Source of the DNA: Pseudomonas pudica
GTDB lineage: Bacteria; Pseudomonadota; Gammaproteobacteria; Pseudomonadales; Pseudomonadaceae
DNA: 64,000 nucleotides
Direction of reading: 5' to 3'
Assembly: GCF_015680405.1 (NCBI RefSeq)
Contig: NZ_JADLJS010000007.1
Location: 124,001 to 188,000 of the forward strand
Under the pieces are notes generated by a model. The model worked only from the letters and a program-made list of their open reading frames with translations, was not told the origin of the DNA and did no database searches. Positions 56,257 through 64,000 of the stretch are shown here, piece by piece; within the stretch, counting starts at the first letter, position 1; the number at the start of each line of letters is the position of its first letter. Position numbers and translations under genes: made by a program.

Positions 56257-56849
56257 TGAATTTCCAGCAACTCGTATTGGCCAGCCATAACGCCGGCAAA
56301 CTCAAGGAACTCCAGGCCATGCTCGGCGCGTCCGTGCAGCTGCGCTCGATCGGCGAGTTCAGCCAGGTCGAGCCGGAAGAGACCGGCCTGTCGTTCGTCG
56401 AGAACGCCATCCTCAAGGCGCGCAACGCTGCTCGCATTTCCGGTCTGCCGGCCTTGGCCGATGATTCGGGCCTGGCGGTGGACTTCCTCGGCGGCGCGCC
56501 AGGCATCTACTCGGCGCGCTATGCCGACGGCAAGGGTGACGCGGCGAACAACGCCAAGCTGCTTGAAGCACTGAAAGACGTGCCTGAAGCCGAGCGCGGC
56601 GCACAGTTCGTTTGCGTCCTGGCACTGGTGCGCCACGCCGACGATCCGCTGCCGATCCTGTGCGAAGGCCTGTGGCACGGGCGCATCATGTTCGAGGCCA
56701 GTGGCGAGCACGGGTTTGGCTACGACCCGCTGTTCTGGGTACCGGAGCGCAACTGCTCCAGCGCCGACCTGGCCCCTGTGGACAAGAACCAGCTCAGCCA
56801 CCGCGCCCGCGCCATGGCCCTGCTGCGCCAACGCCTGGGCCTGGCATGA
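56253..56849 (+). CDS. rdgB: dITP/XTP pyrophosphatase RdgB
   Basis: RdgB hydrolyses non-canonical purine nucleoside triphosphates to protect DNA. The 198-aa product starts [20 protein letters not shown]. The catalytic block includes [15 protein letters not shown] and [22 protein letters not shown]. The C-terminal [10 protein letters not shown] and [11 protein letters not shown] follow. The hemW start overlaps its stop (ATGA). Confidence 0.95.
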   Translation: MMNFQQLVLASHNAGKLKELQAMLGASVQLRSIGEFSQVEPEETGLSFVENAILKARNAARISGLPALADDSGLAVDFLGGAPGIYSARYADGKGDAANNAKLLEALKDVPEAERGAQFVCVLALVRHADDPLPILCEGLWHGRIMFEASGEHGFGYDPLFWVPERNCSSADLAPVDKNQLSHRARAMALLRQRLGLA

Positions 56850-58021
56850 TCGAAACGCTGTCCACCCCCGGCGCGGCAAGTTTCACCAGCCTGCCGCCGC
56901 TGGCGCTGTACATCCACATCCCGTGGTGCGTACGCAAATGCCCTTACTGCGACTTCAACTCTCACGCTGCCGGGCCTGAACTGCCGGAGGATGCCTACGT
57001 CGCCGCCCTGCTGACCGACCTCGACCAGGAACTGGCCGCCGTGCAAGGACGGCCGATCAGCTCGATCTTCTTCGGCGGCGGGACCCCGAGCCTGTTCAGT
57101 GCCGACGCCCTTGGCCGGTTGCTGCGTGGCGTGGAACAACGTATCCCGTTTGCGCCGGACATCGAAATCACCCTGGAGGCCAATCCGGGCACGTTCGAGC
57201 AGGACAAGTTCAAGGCCTACCGGCAAACCGGCATCAATCGTCTTTCCATTGGTGTGCAAAGTTTCCAGCCAGCCAAACTGCAGGCGCTGGGGCGTATCCA
57301 CAATGGCGATGAAGCGGTCCGCGCCGCCGGCATGGCGCGCGCCGCCGGCTTCGACAACTTCAACATGGACCTGATGCACGGCCTGCCCGACCAGTCGCTC
57401 GACGATGCGTTGGGTGACCTGCGCCAGGCCATAGACCTGGGGCCGACGCACCTGTCGTGGTACCAGCTGACCGTGGAGCCGAACACGGTGTTCTGGAACC
57501 AGCCACCCGAGTTGCCCGAGGACGACATCCTCTGGGACATCCAGGAGGCCGGCCAGGCACTGATGGCCGAGCACGGCTTCCGCCAGTACGAGGTCTCGGC
57601 CTATGCCCAGGCTGGGCGCGCTGCCCGGCACAACCTCAACTACTGGCGCTTTGGCGACTTTATCGGCATCGGCGCCGGTGCCCACGGCAAGCTGACCTTC
57701 GCCGACGGGCGTATCCTGCGCACCTGGAAAACCCGCCTGCCCAAGGATTACCTGAATCTGGCCAAGCCGTTCAAGGCCGGCGAAAAGCAGCTCCCAGTCG
57801 AAGAACTGCCGTTCGAGTTCCTGATGAACGCCCTGCGCCTGACCGATGGGGTGGAAGCCGAACTGTTCACCCAACGCACCGGTTTGCCGCTGGCGCAACT
57901 GCATGAGGCACGCCGCGCGGCCGAACAAAAGGGCCTTTTGCAGGTCGAACCGGATCGACTAGTGGCCACGCCAAGGGGCCAGTTGTTCCTCAATGACCTG
58001 CTGCAGTATTTCTTGACCTAA
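56846..58021 (+). CDS. hemW: Radical SAM haem chaperone HemW (formerly HemN-like)
   Basis: This 391-aa radical SAM protein inserts haem rather than oxidising coproporphyrinogen. The start [20 protein letters not shown] at 56846 overlaps the rdgB stop. The CxxxCxxC cluster site is C28, C32 and C35 ([11 protein letters not shown]). [15 protein letters not shown] and [20 protein letters not shown], with the HNxxYW motif, mark HemW. The N-terminal extension of HemN is absent. DUF3392 follows after nine bases. Confidence 0.93.
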   Translation: MIETLSTPGAASFTSLPPLALYIHIPWCVRKCPYCDFNSHAAGPELPEDAYVAALLTDLDQELAAVQGRPISSIFFGGGTPSLFSADALGRLLRGVEQRIPFAPDIEITLEANPGTFEQDKFKAYRQTGINRLSIGVQSFQPAKLQALGRIHNGDEAVRAAGMARAAGFDNFNMDLMHGLPDQSLDDALGDLRQAIDLGPTHLSWYQLTVEPNTVFWNQPPELPEDDILWDIQEAGQALMAEHGFRQYEVSAYAQAGRAARHNLNYWRFGDFIGIGAGAHGKLTFADGRILRTWKTRLPKDYLNLAKPFKAGEKQLPVEELPFEFLMNALRLTDGVEAELFTQRTGLPLAQLHEARRAAEQKGLLQVEPDRLVATPRGQLFLNDLLQYFLT

Positions 58022-58030
58022 GGATGACCC

Positions 58031-58357
58031 ATGGATCTGGTACTTGATTTGCTCGCGACGGTTTCTCGCTGGAGCCGCAGCAACCTGTCGGAGATTTCAC
58101 TGGCCTTGGTAGGCTGCCTGCTGGTGCTGTTCGGCACCGATATCAAGGGCTGGGTGGAACAGCGCCTGGGCGGCCTGGCGGGCGCCCTGCGCGTACCGTT
58201 CATGGCCTTGCTGGTTATGATCGGCAGCGGTGCGGCGCTGATCTATGCAACGCCTTGGGTGGTGAAAGGGCTGAGCCAGTTCAACAACTATGCGCTGGCG
58301 CCGGTGTTGCTGGTGGTACTGGTGCTGATCGGGGTGGTGGCGGATCGACGGGGCTGA
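58031..58357 (+). CDS. DUF3392-family small membrane protein
   Basis: This 108-aa protein has three hydrophobic segments (LSEISLALVGCLLVLFG, VPFMALLVMIGSGAALIYA and ALAPVLLVVLVLIGVVA). The function is unknown. It ends the metX-to-hemW gene series and is convergent with trmB, across a REP pair and a terminator. Confidence 0.88.
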   Translation: MDLVLDLLATVSRWSRSNLSEISLALVGCLLVLFGTDIKGWVEQRLGGLAGALRVPFMALLVMIGSGAALIYATPWVVKGLSQFNNYALAPVLLVVLVLIGVVADRRG

Positions 58358-58413
58358 GCCACGGCCTTGCAGGAGCAACTGTCTTGCTCAAAATTTAAAT
58401 GCGCATGCGGTCA

Positions 58414-58500
58414 CTGTGGGAGCGGGCATGCCCGCAAACACCGGCGAAGCCGGTGCCATCCACCGCGTCGCCTGTTTCGCGGGCACGCCCGCTCCCACAG
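58414..58500. repeat. REP pair (TCGCGGGCACGCCCGCTCCCACAG class)
   Basis: TGTGGGAGCGGGCATGCCCG and its inverted partner TCGCGGGCACGCCCGCTCCC face each other, with an inner ACCGGCGAAGCCGGT stem between. Located between DUF3392 and the terminator. Confidence 0.85.
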
Positions 58501-58529
58501 AAGTCCCGAACGCTCTTGAGCACAGTCAT

Positions 58530-58561
58530 AAAAAAACCGCCCTTCTCAAGGCGGTTTTTTT
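58530..58561. terminator. Bidirectional terminator between DUF3392 and trmB
   Basis: AAAAAACCGCC and GGCGGTTTTTT form 11-base arms around an eight-base loop. It serves both convergent genes. Confidence 0.9.
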
Positions 58562-58609
58562 CGCCTGCATTTCTGCAGGCATCAGCATATTGAAAGGCCG
58601 ATCAGCCGA

Positions 58610-59332
58610 TCAATCCACCTTCTCAAACTTCAAATCCCAAACCCCATGGCCCAACCGCTCGCCGCGGCGTTCGAACTTGGTGATCGGGCGCTCTTCCGGC
58701 CGTGGCACGTAGGTACCGTCGGCCGCACGGTTGCGATAGCCCGGGGCAGCGCTCATCACTTCCAGCATGTACTCGGCATATGGCTCCCAGTCGGTGGCCA
58801 TGTGGAACACGCCACCGGGCTTGAGCTTGCGTCGTACCAGCTCGGCGAACTCCAGCTGGACGATGCGGCGCTTGTGGTGGCGCGCCTTGTGCCATGGGTC
58901 GGGGAAGAACAGCATCAGGCGGTCGAGGCTGTTGTCAGCCACGCAGCGGTTCAGCACTTCGATGGCATCGCAGTCATAAACCCGCAGGTTCTTCAGGCCT
59001 TGGGTCAGCACACCGTTGAGCAGCGCGCCAACACCCGGGCGGTGTACTTCCACACCGATGAAGTCCTGCTCAGGCGCGGCAGCAGCCATTTCCAGCAGGG
59101 AATGGCCCATGCCGAAGCCGATCTCCAGGGTGCGCGGCGCCGAACGGCCGAACACCTGGTCGTAGTCCACCGGGCTGTCGGCCAGCGGCAGGATGTACAG
59201 CGGGCCGCCCTGCTCCAGGCCACGTTGCTGGCCTTCGGTCATGCGCCCGGCGCGCATCACGAAACTCTTGATGCGGCGGTGCGGGCGGGCTTCGCCGTCG
59301 GGGGTGATCGGCGTATCGTGCGATTCAGTCAT
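58610..59332 (-). CDS. trmB: tRNA (guanine-N7-)-methyltransferase
   Basis: TrmB methylates G46 of tRNAs. The 240-aa product has the SAM motif [16 protein letters not shown] and the conserved [20 protein letters not shown] block. The C-terminal [19 protein letters not shown] carries the TKFExRG signature. It lies ten bases after thiG on the same strand. Confidence 0.95.
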   Translation of the reverse strand: MTESHDTPITPDGEARPHRRIKSFVMRAGRMTEGQQRGLEQGGPLYILPLADSPVDYDQVFGRSAPRTLEIGFGMGHSLLEMAAAAPEQDFIGVEVHRPGVGALLNGVLTQGLKNLRVYDCDAIEVLNRCVADNSLDRLMLFFPDPWHKARHHKRRIVQLEFAELVRRKLKPGGVFHMATDWEPYAEYMLEVMSAAPGYRNRAADGTYVPRPEERPITKFERRGERLGHGVWDLKFEKVD

Positions 59333-59341
59333 CAGGGGCTC

Positions 59342-60136
59342 TTACTTGATCAGACCATCCAGCGGCGAAGAGGCGCTGGCATAGAGTTTCTTCGGCATAC
59401 GGCCGGCCAGGTAGGCCATGCGACCGGCAACGATGGCGTGCTTCATGGCCTCGGCCATCAGCACCGGCTGCTGGGCGTGGGCGATGGCCGAGTTCATCAG
59501 CACCGCTTCGCAGCCCATTTCCATGGCGATGGTGGCGTCGGACGCGGTACCCACGCCAGCATCGACCAGCACCGGCACCTTGGATTCCTCCAGGATGATC
59601 TGCAGGTTGTAGGGGTTGCAGATACCCAGGCCGGTACCGATCAGGCCAGCCAGCGGCATGACCGCAATGCAGCCGGCTTCGGCCAGCTGGCGGGCGATGA
59701 TCGGATCGTCGCTGGTGTAGACCATCACATCGAAACCATCCTTGACCAACACTTCGGCGGCCTTGAGGGTTTCGATCACATTGGGAAACAGGGTTTTCTG
59801 GTCGGCCAGCACTTCCAGCTTGACCAGGTTGTGGCCATCCAGCAGTTCGCGGGCCAGACGGCAGGTGCGCACGGCTTCGACCGCGTCGTAGCAGCCAGCG
59901 GTGTTCGGCAGGATGGTGTAGCGGTCCGGTGGCAGCACATCGAGCAGGTTCGGCTCGCCCGGATTCTGGCCGATATTGGTGCGGCGCACGGCAACGGTGA
60001 CGATCTCGGCACCCGAGGCTTCGATAGCCAGGCGGGTTTCTTCCATGTCACGGTACTTGCCGGTACCGACCAGCAGGCGCGACTGGAAAGTACGCCCGGC
60101 CAGGGTGAAGGGCTTGTCGCTACGAACGTTGCTCAT
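59342..60136 (-). CDS. thiG: Thiazole synthase ThiG
   Basis: ThiG makes the thiamine thiazole from deoxyxylulose 5-phosphate, ThiS thiocarboxylate and dehydroglycine. The 264-aa product begins [20 protein letters not shown]. The Schiff-base Lys lies in [10 protein letters not shown]. Blocks [22 protein letters not shown] and [21 protein letters not shown] are family hallmarks. It is downstream of thiS. Confidence 0.95.
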   Translation of the reverse strand: MSNVRSDKPFTLAGRTFQSRLLVGTGKYRDMEETRLAIEASGAEIVTVAVRRTNIGQNPGEPNLLDVLPPDRYTILPNTAGCYDAVEAVRTCRLARELLDGHNLVKLEVLADQKTLFPNVIETLKAAEVLVKDGFDVMVYTSDDPIIARQLAEAGCIAVMPLAGLIGTGLGICNPYNLQIILEESKVPVLVDAGVGTASDATIAMEMGCEAVLMNSAIAHAQQPVLMAEAMKHAIVAGRMAYLAGRMPKKLYASASSPLDGLIK

Positions 60137-60189
60137 GGTTGTTCCTCGGGAAAAGGTTGCTGGGCTTGCAGGTGAATCGCCGGCCGGAA

Positions 60190-60390
60190 TCAGCCGCCAC
60201 CGATGGCGTGGACCACTTCGACCTGGTCGCCATCATTCAACAGCGTGCTGTCGTGCTGGCTACGCGGCACGATATCCAGGTTCAGTTCCACCGCGACGCG
60301 GCGCCCGGTCAGCTCCAGGCGGGCCAGCAGGGCCGCGACGCTTTCGCCAGCGGGCAATTCGTAAGGTTCACCGTTCAGTTGAATGCGCAT
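60190..60390 (-). CDS. thiS: Sulfur-carrier protein ThiS
   Basis: The start [18 protein letters not shown] at 60390 gives 66 aa; the open frame extends further upstream without support. It is a ubiquitin-fold protein whose C-terminal Gly-Gly (VVHAIGGG) becomes the thiocarboxylate donor. It is 53 bases upstream of thiG. The activating ThiF and lyase ThiH or ThiO are not in this window. Confidence 0.93.
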   Translation of the reverse strand: MRIQLNGEPYELPAGESVAALLARLELTGRRVAVELNLDIVPRSQHDSTLLNDGDQVEVVHAIGGG

Positions 60391-60492
60391 GCGCACGGCC
60401 ACCATTGTTCTTTGGGGCCCGCATTCTAGCGCCGAACCGCCCCGCAACCCAAGGGCGCTGCACGCCATTAGTCGCGATTGTGGACCACTCGG

Positions 60493-60864
60493 TCAACCGA
60501 GCCGCCAGGCTGCCAGGCCCAAGCACAGCCAGCCGGCGAGGAAGCACAGGCCACCAATCGGAGTGATGATGCCCAGCTTGCCCAGGCCGCTGAGGGTCAG
60601 CAAGTACAGGCTACCGGAGAACAGCACTATCCCCACGGAAAACAGGCCGCCAGCCCAGCCGACCAGCCGCCCTGGCAGGTGCACCGAGAGAACGGCGACA
60701 GCAAAGATGGCCAAGGCATGTACCAACTGGTAGGTCACACCAGTCTGGAAGATCGCCAGATAATCGGCCGTGAGCCGGCTTTTCAGGCCGTGGGCGGCAA
60801 ATGCACCCAAGGCGACACCGGTGAAGCCGAAAAAGGCGGCAAGCATCAGGAAGCTGCGAAGCAT
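60493..60864 (-). CDS. DUF423-family membrane protein
   Basis: The start MLRSFLMLAAFFGFTGVALG at 60864 gives 123 aa with four hydrophobic segments. DUF423 hallmarks are ALGAFAAHGLK and FQTGVTYQLVHALAIFAV. The function is unknown. It is divergent from mtgA, whose -10 lies 25 bases upstream. Confidence 0.9.
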   Translation of the reverse strand: MLRSFLMLAAFFGFTGVALGAFAAHGLKSRLTADYLAIFQTGVTYQLVHALAIFAVAVLSVHLPGRLVGWAGGLFSVGIVLFSGSLYLLTLSGLGKLGIITPIGGLCFLAGWLCLGLAAWRLG

Positions 60865-60887
60865 GGGACGACTCCTTGGATCGGGTC

Positions 60888-60895
60888 TGTATAAT
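60888..60895 (+). promoter_or_regulatory. mtgA -10 element
   Basis: TATAAT at 60890-60895, preceded by TG and followed by GGCCCC, lies 33 bases before the mtgA start. The -35 is poor. Confidence 0.45.
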
Positions 60896-60928
60896 GGCCC
60901 CTTCCACCCGTACGGCCAAGCCATCGCC

Positions 60929-61639
60929 ATGCTGCCAACCCTTCTCCGCCGCCTCTCCCGCGCCCTGCTCTGGTTCGCTGCCGGCAGCATCGTGCTGGTG
61001 CTGGTGTTCCGCTGGGTGCCACCACCCGGTACGGCGCTGATGGTCGAGCGCAAGGTGCAGTCCTGGGTGAATGGCGAGCCGATCGACCTGCAGCGCGACT
61101 GGGAGCCGTGGGAGAATATCTCCGATGACCTCAAGGTCGCGGTCATTGCTGGCGAGGACCAGAAGTTCGCCAACCACTGGGGGTTCGACATCCCGGCCAT
61201 CCAGGCGGCGCTGGCCTACAACGAGCGCGGCGGCAGCATTCGCGGTGCCAGCACCCTGACCCAGCAGGTGGCCAAGAACCTGTTCCTGTGGTCCGGGCGC
61301 AGCTGGTTCCGCAAAGGGCTGGAGGCCTGGTTCACCGCGTTGATCGAGCTGTTCTGGTCGAAGGAGCGGATTCTCGAGGTCTACCTGAACAGTGCCGAAT
61401 GGGGCAAAGGGGTGTTTGGCGCCCAGGCGGCAGCGCGCTACCACTTTGGCGTCGATGCTAGCAGGCTTAGCCGCCAGCAGGCGGCGCAGCTCGCGGCGGT
61501 GCTGCCGAGCCCGATCAAGTGGAGCGCCAGCCGGCCGAGTGCCTACGTAGCCAGCCGGGCCAGCTGGATTCGCCGGCAGATGAGCCAGTTGGGCGGGCCC
61601 AGCTACCTGATGCAGCTCGACACTTCGCGCAAGCTTTGA
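60929..61639 (+). CDS. mtgA: Monofunctional peptidoglycan glycosyltransferase
   Basis: MtgA polymerises lipid II without a transpeptidase domain. The start MLPTLLRRLSRALLWFAAGS at 60929 gives 236 aa; the longer frame from 60770 is unlikely. A membrane anchor lies at about residues 13-32. The GT51 motifs are AGEDQKFANHWGFD (catalytic Glu), RGASTLTQQVAKNLFLWSGR and KERILEVYLNSAEWG. Confidence 0.95.
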   Translation: MLPTLLRRLSRALLWFAAGSIVLVLVFRWVPPPGTALMVERKVQSWVNGEPIDLQRDWEPWENISDDLKVAVIAGEDQKFANHWGFDIPAIQAALAYNERGGSIRGASTLTQQVAKNLFLWSGRSWFRKGLEAWFTALIELFWSKERILEVYLNSAEWGKGVFGAQAAARYHFGVDASRLSRQQAAQLAAVLPSPIKWSASRPSAYVASRASWIRRQMSQLGGPSYLMQLDTSRKL

Positions 61640-61645
61640 GCCTTA

Positions 61646-61749
61646 TGGGGCTGCTGCGCAGCCCATCGCGACACAAGGCTGCTCCTACAGGGGATCGCAG
61701 TCTCTTGTAGGAGCGGCCTTGTGTCGCGAAAGGGCCGCAAAGCGGCCCC
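61646..61749. repeat. REP-like inverted pair (TCGCGACACAAGG class)
   Basis: GCCCATCGCGACACAAGGCT and its inverted partner AGCGGCCTTGTGTCGCGAAA face each other with GC stems outside. It matches the element at 8395-8486. Confidence 0.75.
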
Positions 61750-61766
61750 AAAATCTCCCAGCCAAT

Positions 61767-61805
61767 AAAAAAGCCGCTCACCCTATCCGGGCCAGCGGCT
61801 TTTCC
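61767..61805 (-). terminator. rpoH terminator
   Basis: AAAAGCCGCT and AGCGGCTTTT form the ends of a stem with a GC-rich inner part. It lies 18 bases after the rpoH stop. Confidence 0.85.
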
Positions 61806-61822
61806 TTGCAGCCAGGGCTCGA

Positions 61823-62677
61823 TCAGGCCGCGATCAGCGCCTTGACCTTGTTCATCGCATTCTTCTCAAGCTGGCGAATCCGCTCAGCCGAAACGTTGTA
61901 CTTGTCCGCCAGTTCGTGCAACGTGGCCTTCTCCTCTGCCAACCAGCGCTGGTAGAGAATGTCGCGGCTACGTTCGTCCAGCCCTTGCAGTGCTTCGTGC
62001 AGGTTGCTGGTGGAGTTGTCGCTCCAGTCGGCATCCTCAAGCTGCACCGCCGGATCGTAGCGGTGGTCTTCCAGGTAATGCGCAGGCGACTGGAAGGCAC
62101 TGTCGTCGTCAGCTTCCGCTGCCGGGTCGAAGGCCATGTCCTGGCCGCTGAGGCGGCTTTCCATCTCGCGCACTTCACGCGGCTCCACGCCCAGGCTTTC
62201 CGCCACGCGGTGCACTTCGTCGTTGTTCAGCCAGGCCAGACGCTTCTTCTGGCTGCGAAGGTTGAAGAACAGCTTGCGCTGGGCCTTGGTGGTGGCCACC
62301 TTGACGATGCGCCAGTTGCGCAGGATGAACTCGTGGATCTCTGCCTTGATCCAGTGCACGGCGAACGACACCAGGCGCACGCCCATTTCAGGGTTGAAGC
62401 GCTTGACGGCTTTCATCAGGCCGACGTTGCCTTCCTGGATCAGGTCGGCCTGGGCCAGCCCGTAGCCGGCATAGCTACGAGCGATATGTACGACGAAACG
62501 CAGGTGGGCCATCACCATTTGACGAGCGGCCTCGACATCCTGCTCATAATAGAGACGCTCGCCCAGATCACGCTCCTGCTCGACAGTCAGCAGCGGAATG
62601 CTGTTGACCGTGTGCACGTAGGCTTCCAGGTTTGCACCGGGTACCAGGGCATAGGCAGGTTGCAACGATGTGGTCAT
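61823..62677 (-). CDS. rpoH: RNA polymerase sigma factor RpoH (sigma-32)
   Basis: This heat-shock sigma factor is 284 aa. Region 2 has [20 protein letters not shown] and [17 protein letters not shown]. The RpoH box [15 protein letters not shown] lies between regions 2 and 3. Region 4 ends with [19 protein letters not shown]. Translation is usually temperature-controlled through mRNA structure; I did not model this. It follows ftsX by 111 bases in the classic ftsY-E-X-rpoH order. Confidence 0.96.
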   Translation of the reverse strand: MTTSLQPAYALVPGANLEAYVHTVNSIPLLTVEQERDLGERLYYEQDVEAARQMVMAHLRFVVHIARSYAGYGLAQADLIQEGNVGLMKAVKRFNPEMGVRLVSFAVHWIKAEIHEFILRNWRIVKVATTKAQRKLFFNLRSQKKRLAWLNNDEVHRVAESLGVEPREVREMESRLSGQDMAFDPAAEADDDSAFQSPAHYLEDHRYDPAVQLEDADWSDNSTSNLHEALQGLDERSRDILYQRWLAEEKATLHELADKYNVSAERIRQLEKNAMNKVKALIAA

Positions 62678-62788
62678 TCAAGAACCTCCGACTTACAGAA
62701 CTCACGCCTTGTGGGCGCTGCCAACATTGACCTGGAACGACGGTACAAGTTCCATAGTGAAGAATTTGTCAATGCTGGCACGTAAAAA

Positions 62789-63811
62789 CTATCGCGGCGC
62801 CAGCTCGTTCAGATGGCGGGCCACTGCGATCCATGCACCGATATACCCCAACAGCACCGCTCCGATCAAGAGCGACAGACCATCGGACGCCGGCACCCCG
62901 CCCAGGGCGAAGTCGCTGCCGTACAGCCCGGACAGCCCTACCACCGCCTCGTTCAGCCAGTTCAGGCCAAACGCCAGTATGCCCCATGCGATCACACCTG
63001 CGCCCAGGCCATACAGTGCGCCCATATAGAGGAAAGGCCGCCGTACGTAGGCGTCTGTGCCACCGACCAGCTTGATCACTTCGATCTCGGTACGGCGGTT
63101 TTCAATATGTAGACGAATTGTGTTACCGATTACTAACAGCAGGGCAGATATCAGCATCACGGCCAGGCCGAAGACGAAGCGGTCACCCAGCTTGAGAATG
63201 GCCGCCAGGCGCTCGACCCAAACCAGGTCGAGTTGCGCAACTTCCACCCGTGGCAGCTCCGACAGGCGCTGACGCAAGGCTTCCAGGGCCGGTTTGTCAA
63301 CTTCGGTAGGGGTCACCACAACCACGCCAGGCAGCGGGTTGTCAGGAAGTTCACGCAGGGCTTCGCCCAGGCCGGACTGCTGCTGGAACTCCTCCAGCGC
63401 CTGCTCGCGGCTGACATACTGCGCGTCGGCCACGCCGGGCATGCCCTTGATCTCGTCGCGTAGCGCCTCGCCTTCGCGGCTGCTGGCATCAAGCTTGAGG
63501 TACAGCGAAATCTGCGCGGCGCGCTGCCACGAGCCGCCAAGCTTCTCGACGTTCTTCAGCAGCAACGACAGGCCCATGGGCATGCTCAGCGCCACCGCCA
63601 TCACCAGGCAGGTGAAAAAGCTGCCGATCGGCTGCTTGCCCAGCCGGCGCAGGCTGTCAGCCAAGCTGGCACGGTGGCTTTCCAGCCAGGCATGCAGCAG
63701 CGTGCGGAAATCCGGGCCGTCATCGTCGTCGTGCTTTTTCTTCGCCGGTTGCGGGTCGGCCGGCTTCGGCGCAACCCGCTCGGAAACCTTTGGCGTACGT
63801 GTAGTGCTCAT
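62789..63811 (-). CDS. ftsX: Cell-division protein FtsX
   Basis: FtsX forms an ABC-type complex with FtsE that activates septal hydrolases through EnvC. The 340-aa product has a cytoplasmic N-terminus and four membrane segments (for example FFTCLVMAVALSMPMGLSLL and FGLAVMLISALLLVIGNTI). A large periplasmic loop lies at about residues 100-200. IENRRTEIEVIKLVGGTDAYVRRPF is a typical family block. The start overlaps the ftsE stop (ATGA). Confidence 0.95.
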   Translation of the reverse strand: MSTTRTPKVSERVAPKPADPQPAKKKHDDDDGPDFRTLLHAWLESHRASLADSLRRLGKQPIGSFFTCLVMAVALSMPMGLSLLLKNVEKLGGSWQRAAQISLYLKLDASSREGEALRDEIKGMPGVADAQYVSREQALEEFQQQSGLGEALRELPDNPLPGVVVVTPTEVDKPALEALRQRLSELPRVEVAQLDLVWVERLAAILKLGDRFVFGLAVMLISALLLVIGNTIRLHIENRRTEIEVIKLVGGTDAYVRRPFLYMGALYGLGAGVIAWGILAFGLNWLNEAVVGLSGLYGSDFALGGVPASDGLSLLIGAVLLGYIGAWIAVARHLNELAPR

Positions 63812-64000
63812 TGCCCGGCCTCCCCATCGCCGATCAAGCGGCCGCGCTGCAAGGTCAGCATGCGGTGGCGCATGCGCGCAATCAGTGCCAGGTCGTGGCT
63901 GGCGATCAATACCGTGGTACCCAGGCGGTTGATGTCCTCGAACACCCCCATGATCTCCGCGGCCAGGCGCGGGTCGAGGTTACCGGTGGGTTCGTCGGCC
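63808..64000 (-). CDS. ftsE: Cell-division ATPase FtsE, C-terminal fragment (5' end outside window)
   Basis: The last 63 residues of an ABC ATPase are visible before the window ends. They begin in the Walker B block (ADEPTGNLDPRLA) and include the switch His (LIASHDLALIA). The stop overlaps the ftsX start by four bases. FtsE identity rests mainly on the ftsX pairing. Confidence 0.9.
   Translation of the reverse strand, partial: ADEPTGNLDPRLAAEIMGVFEDINRLGTTVLIASHDLALIARMRHRMLTLQRGRLIGDGEAGQ

Noticed and set aside
56612..56845. Upstream extension of the hemW frame into rdgB
   Set aside because: The extension is Arg/Pro-rich shadow sequence; the ATGA overlap at 56846 gives a start that fits the radical SAM family.

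Overview
This window comes from a Pseudomonas of the P. putida group. Gene content and order match that group: betA, nhaP2, mscK and selO on the left; hemE, gltD, gltB, damX, aroB, aroK and pilQ-M in the middle; priA, argS, metX/metW, rdgB, hemW, trmB, thiG/S, mtgA, rpoH and ftsX/E on the right. Many intergenic gaps hold the paired REP-type inverted repeats common in that group. I saw no tRNA, rRNA, CRISPR array, integrase or insertion sequence.

Region by region. 1-6.7 kb holds the end of a choline dehydrogenase gene, then a K+/H+ antiporter and a giant mechanosensitive channel, a set that looks osmoadaptive. 6.9-12.1 kb holds SelO, thioredoxin TrxC, an orphan ParA-type ATPase, and a LysR regulator divergent from an MFS transporter. 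12.2-23.9 kb is the most distinctive block. It is a tightly packed minus-strand cluster: a four-domain GbpA-type lytic polysaccharide monooxygenase (LPMO), a b561-type membrane cytochrome, and a type II secretion system (gspC-D-E-F-G-H-I-J-K-L-M), ending next to a small periplasmic OB-fold gene. The simplest reading is a dedicated machine that secretes a chitin-active copper enzyme, with a redox protein in the same transcription unit.

24.3-39 kb is a minus-strand housekeeping stretch: hemE, glutamate synthase gltD/gltB, and the pilM-N-(OP)-Q-aroK-aroB-damX operon. In that operon PilO and PilP form a single polypeptide and PilQ is unusually short. 39-49.3 kb holds ponA (PBP1a), malic enzyme, a secreted nuclease, rpmE, priA, argS and an SPOR protein. 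49.4-58.4 kb holds a TM2 protein, an NlpC/P60 hydrolase, pilT, then the yggS-proC-yggT and metX-metW-DUF4426-rdgB-hemW-DUF3392 series, with several ATGA start/stop overlaps. 58.6-64 kb holds trmB/thiG/thiS, a DUF423 protein, mtgA, rpoH, ftsX and the truncated end of ftsE.

How the genes work together: the gsp proteins would assemble a secretin, pseudopilus and ATPase that export the LPMO. Pseudopilin processing must come from a prepilin peptidase encoded elsewhere, because no gspO is present. PilM/N/OP/Q and PilT belong to the separate type IV pilus system. Most remaining genes are core metabolism and cell-envelope functions. Gene functions are assigned by reading the translated sequence and recognising family motifs; no database search was run.
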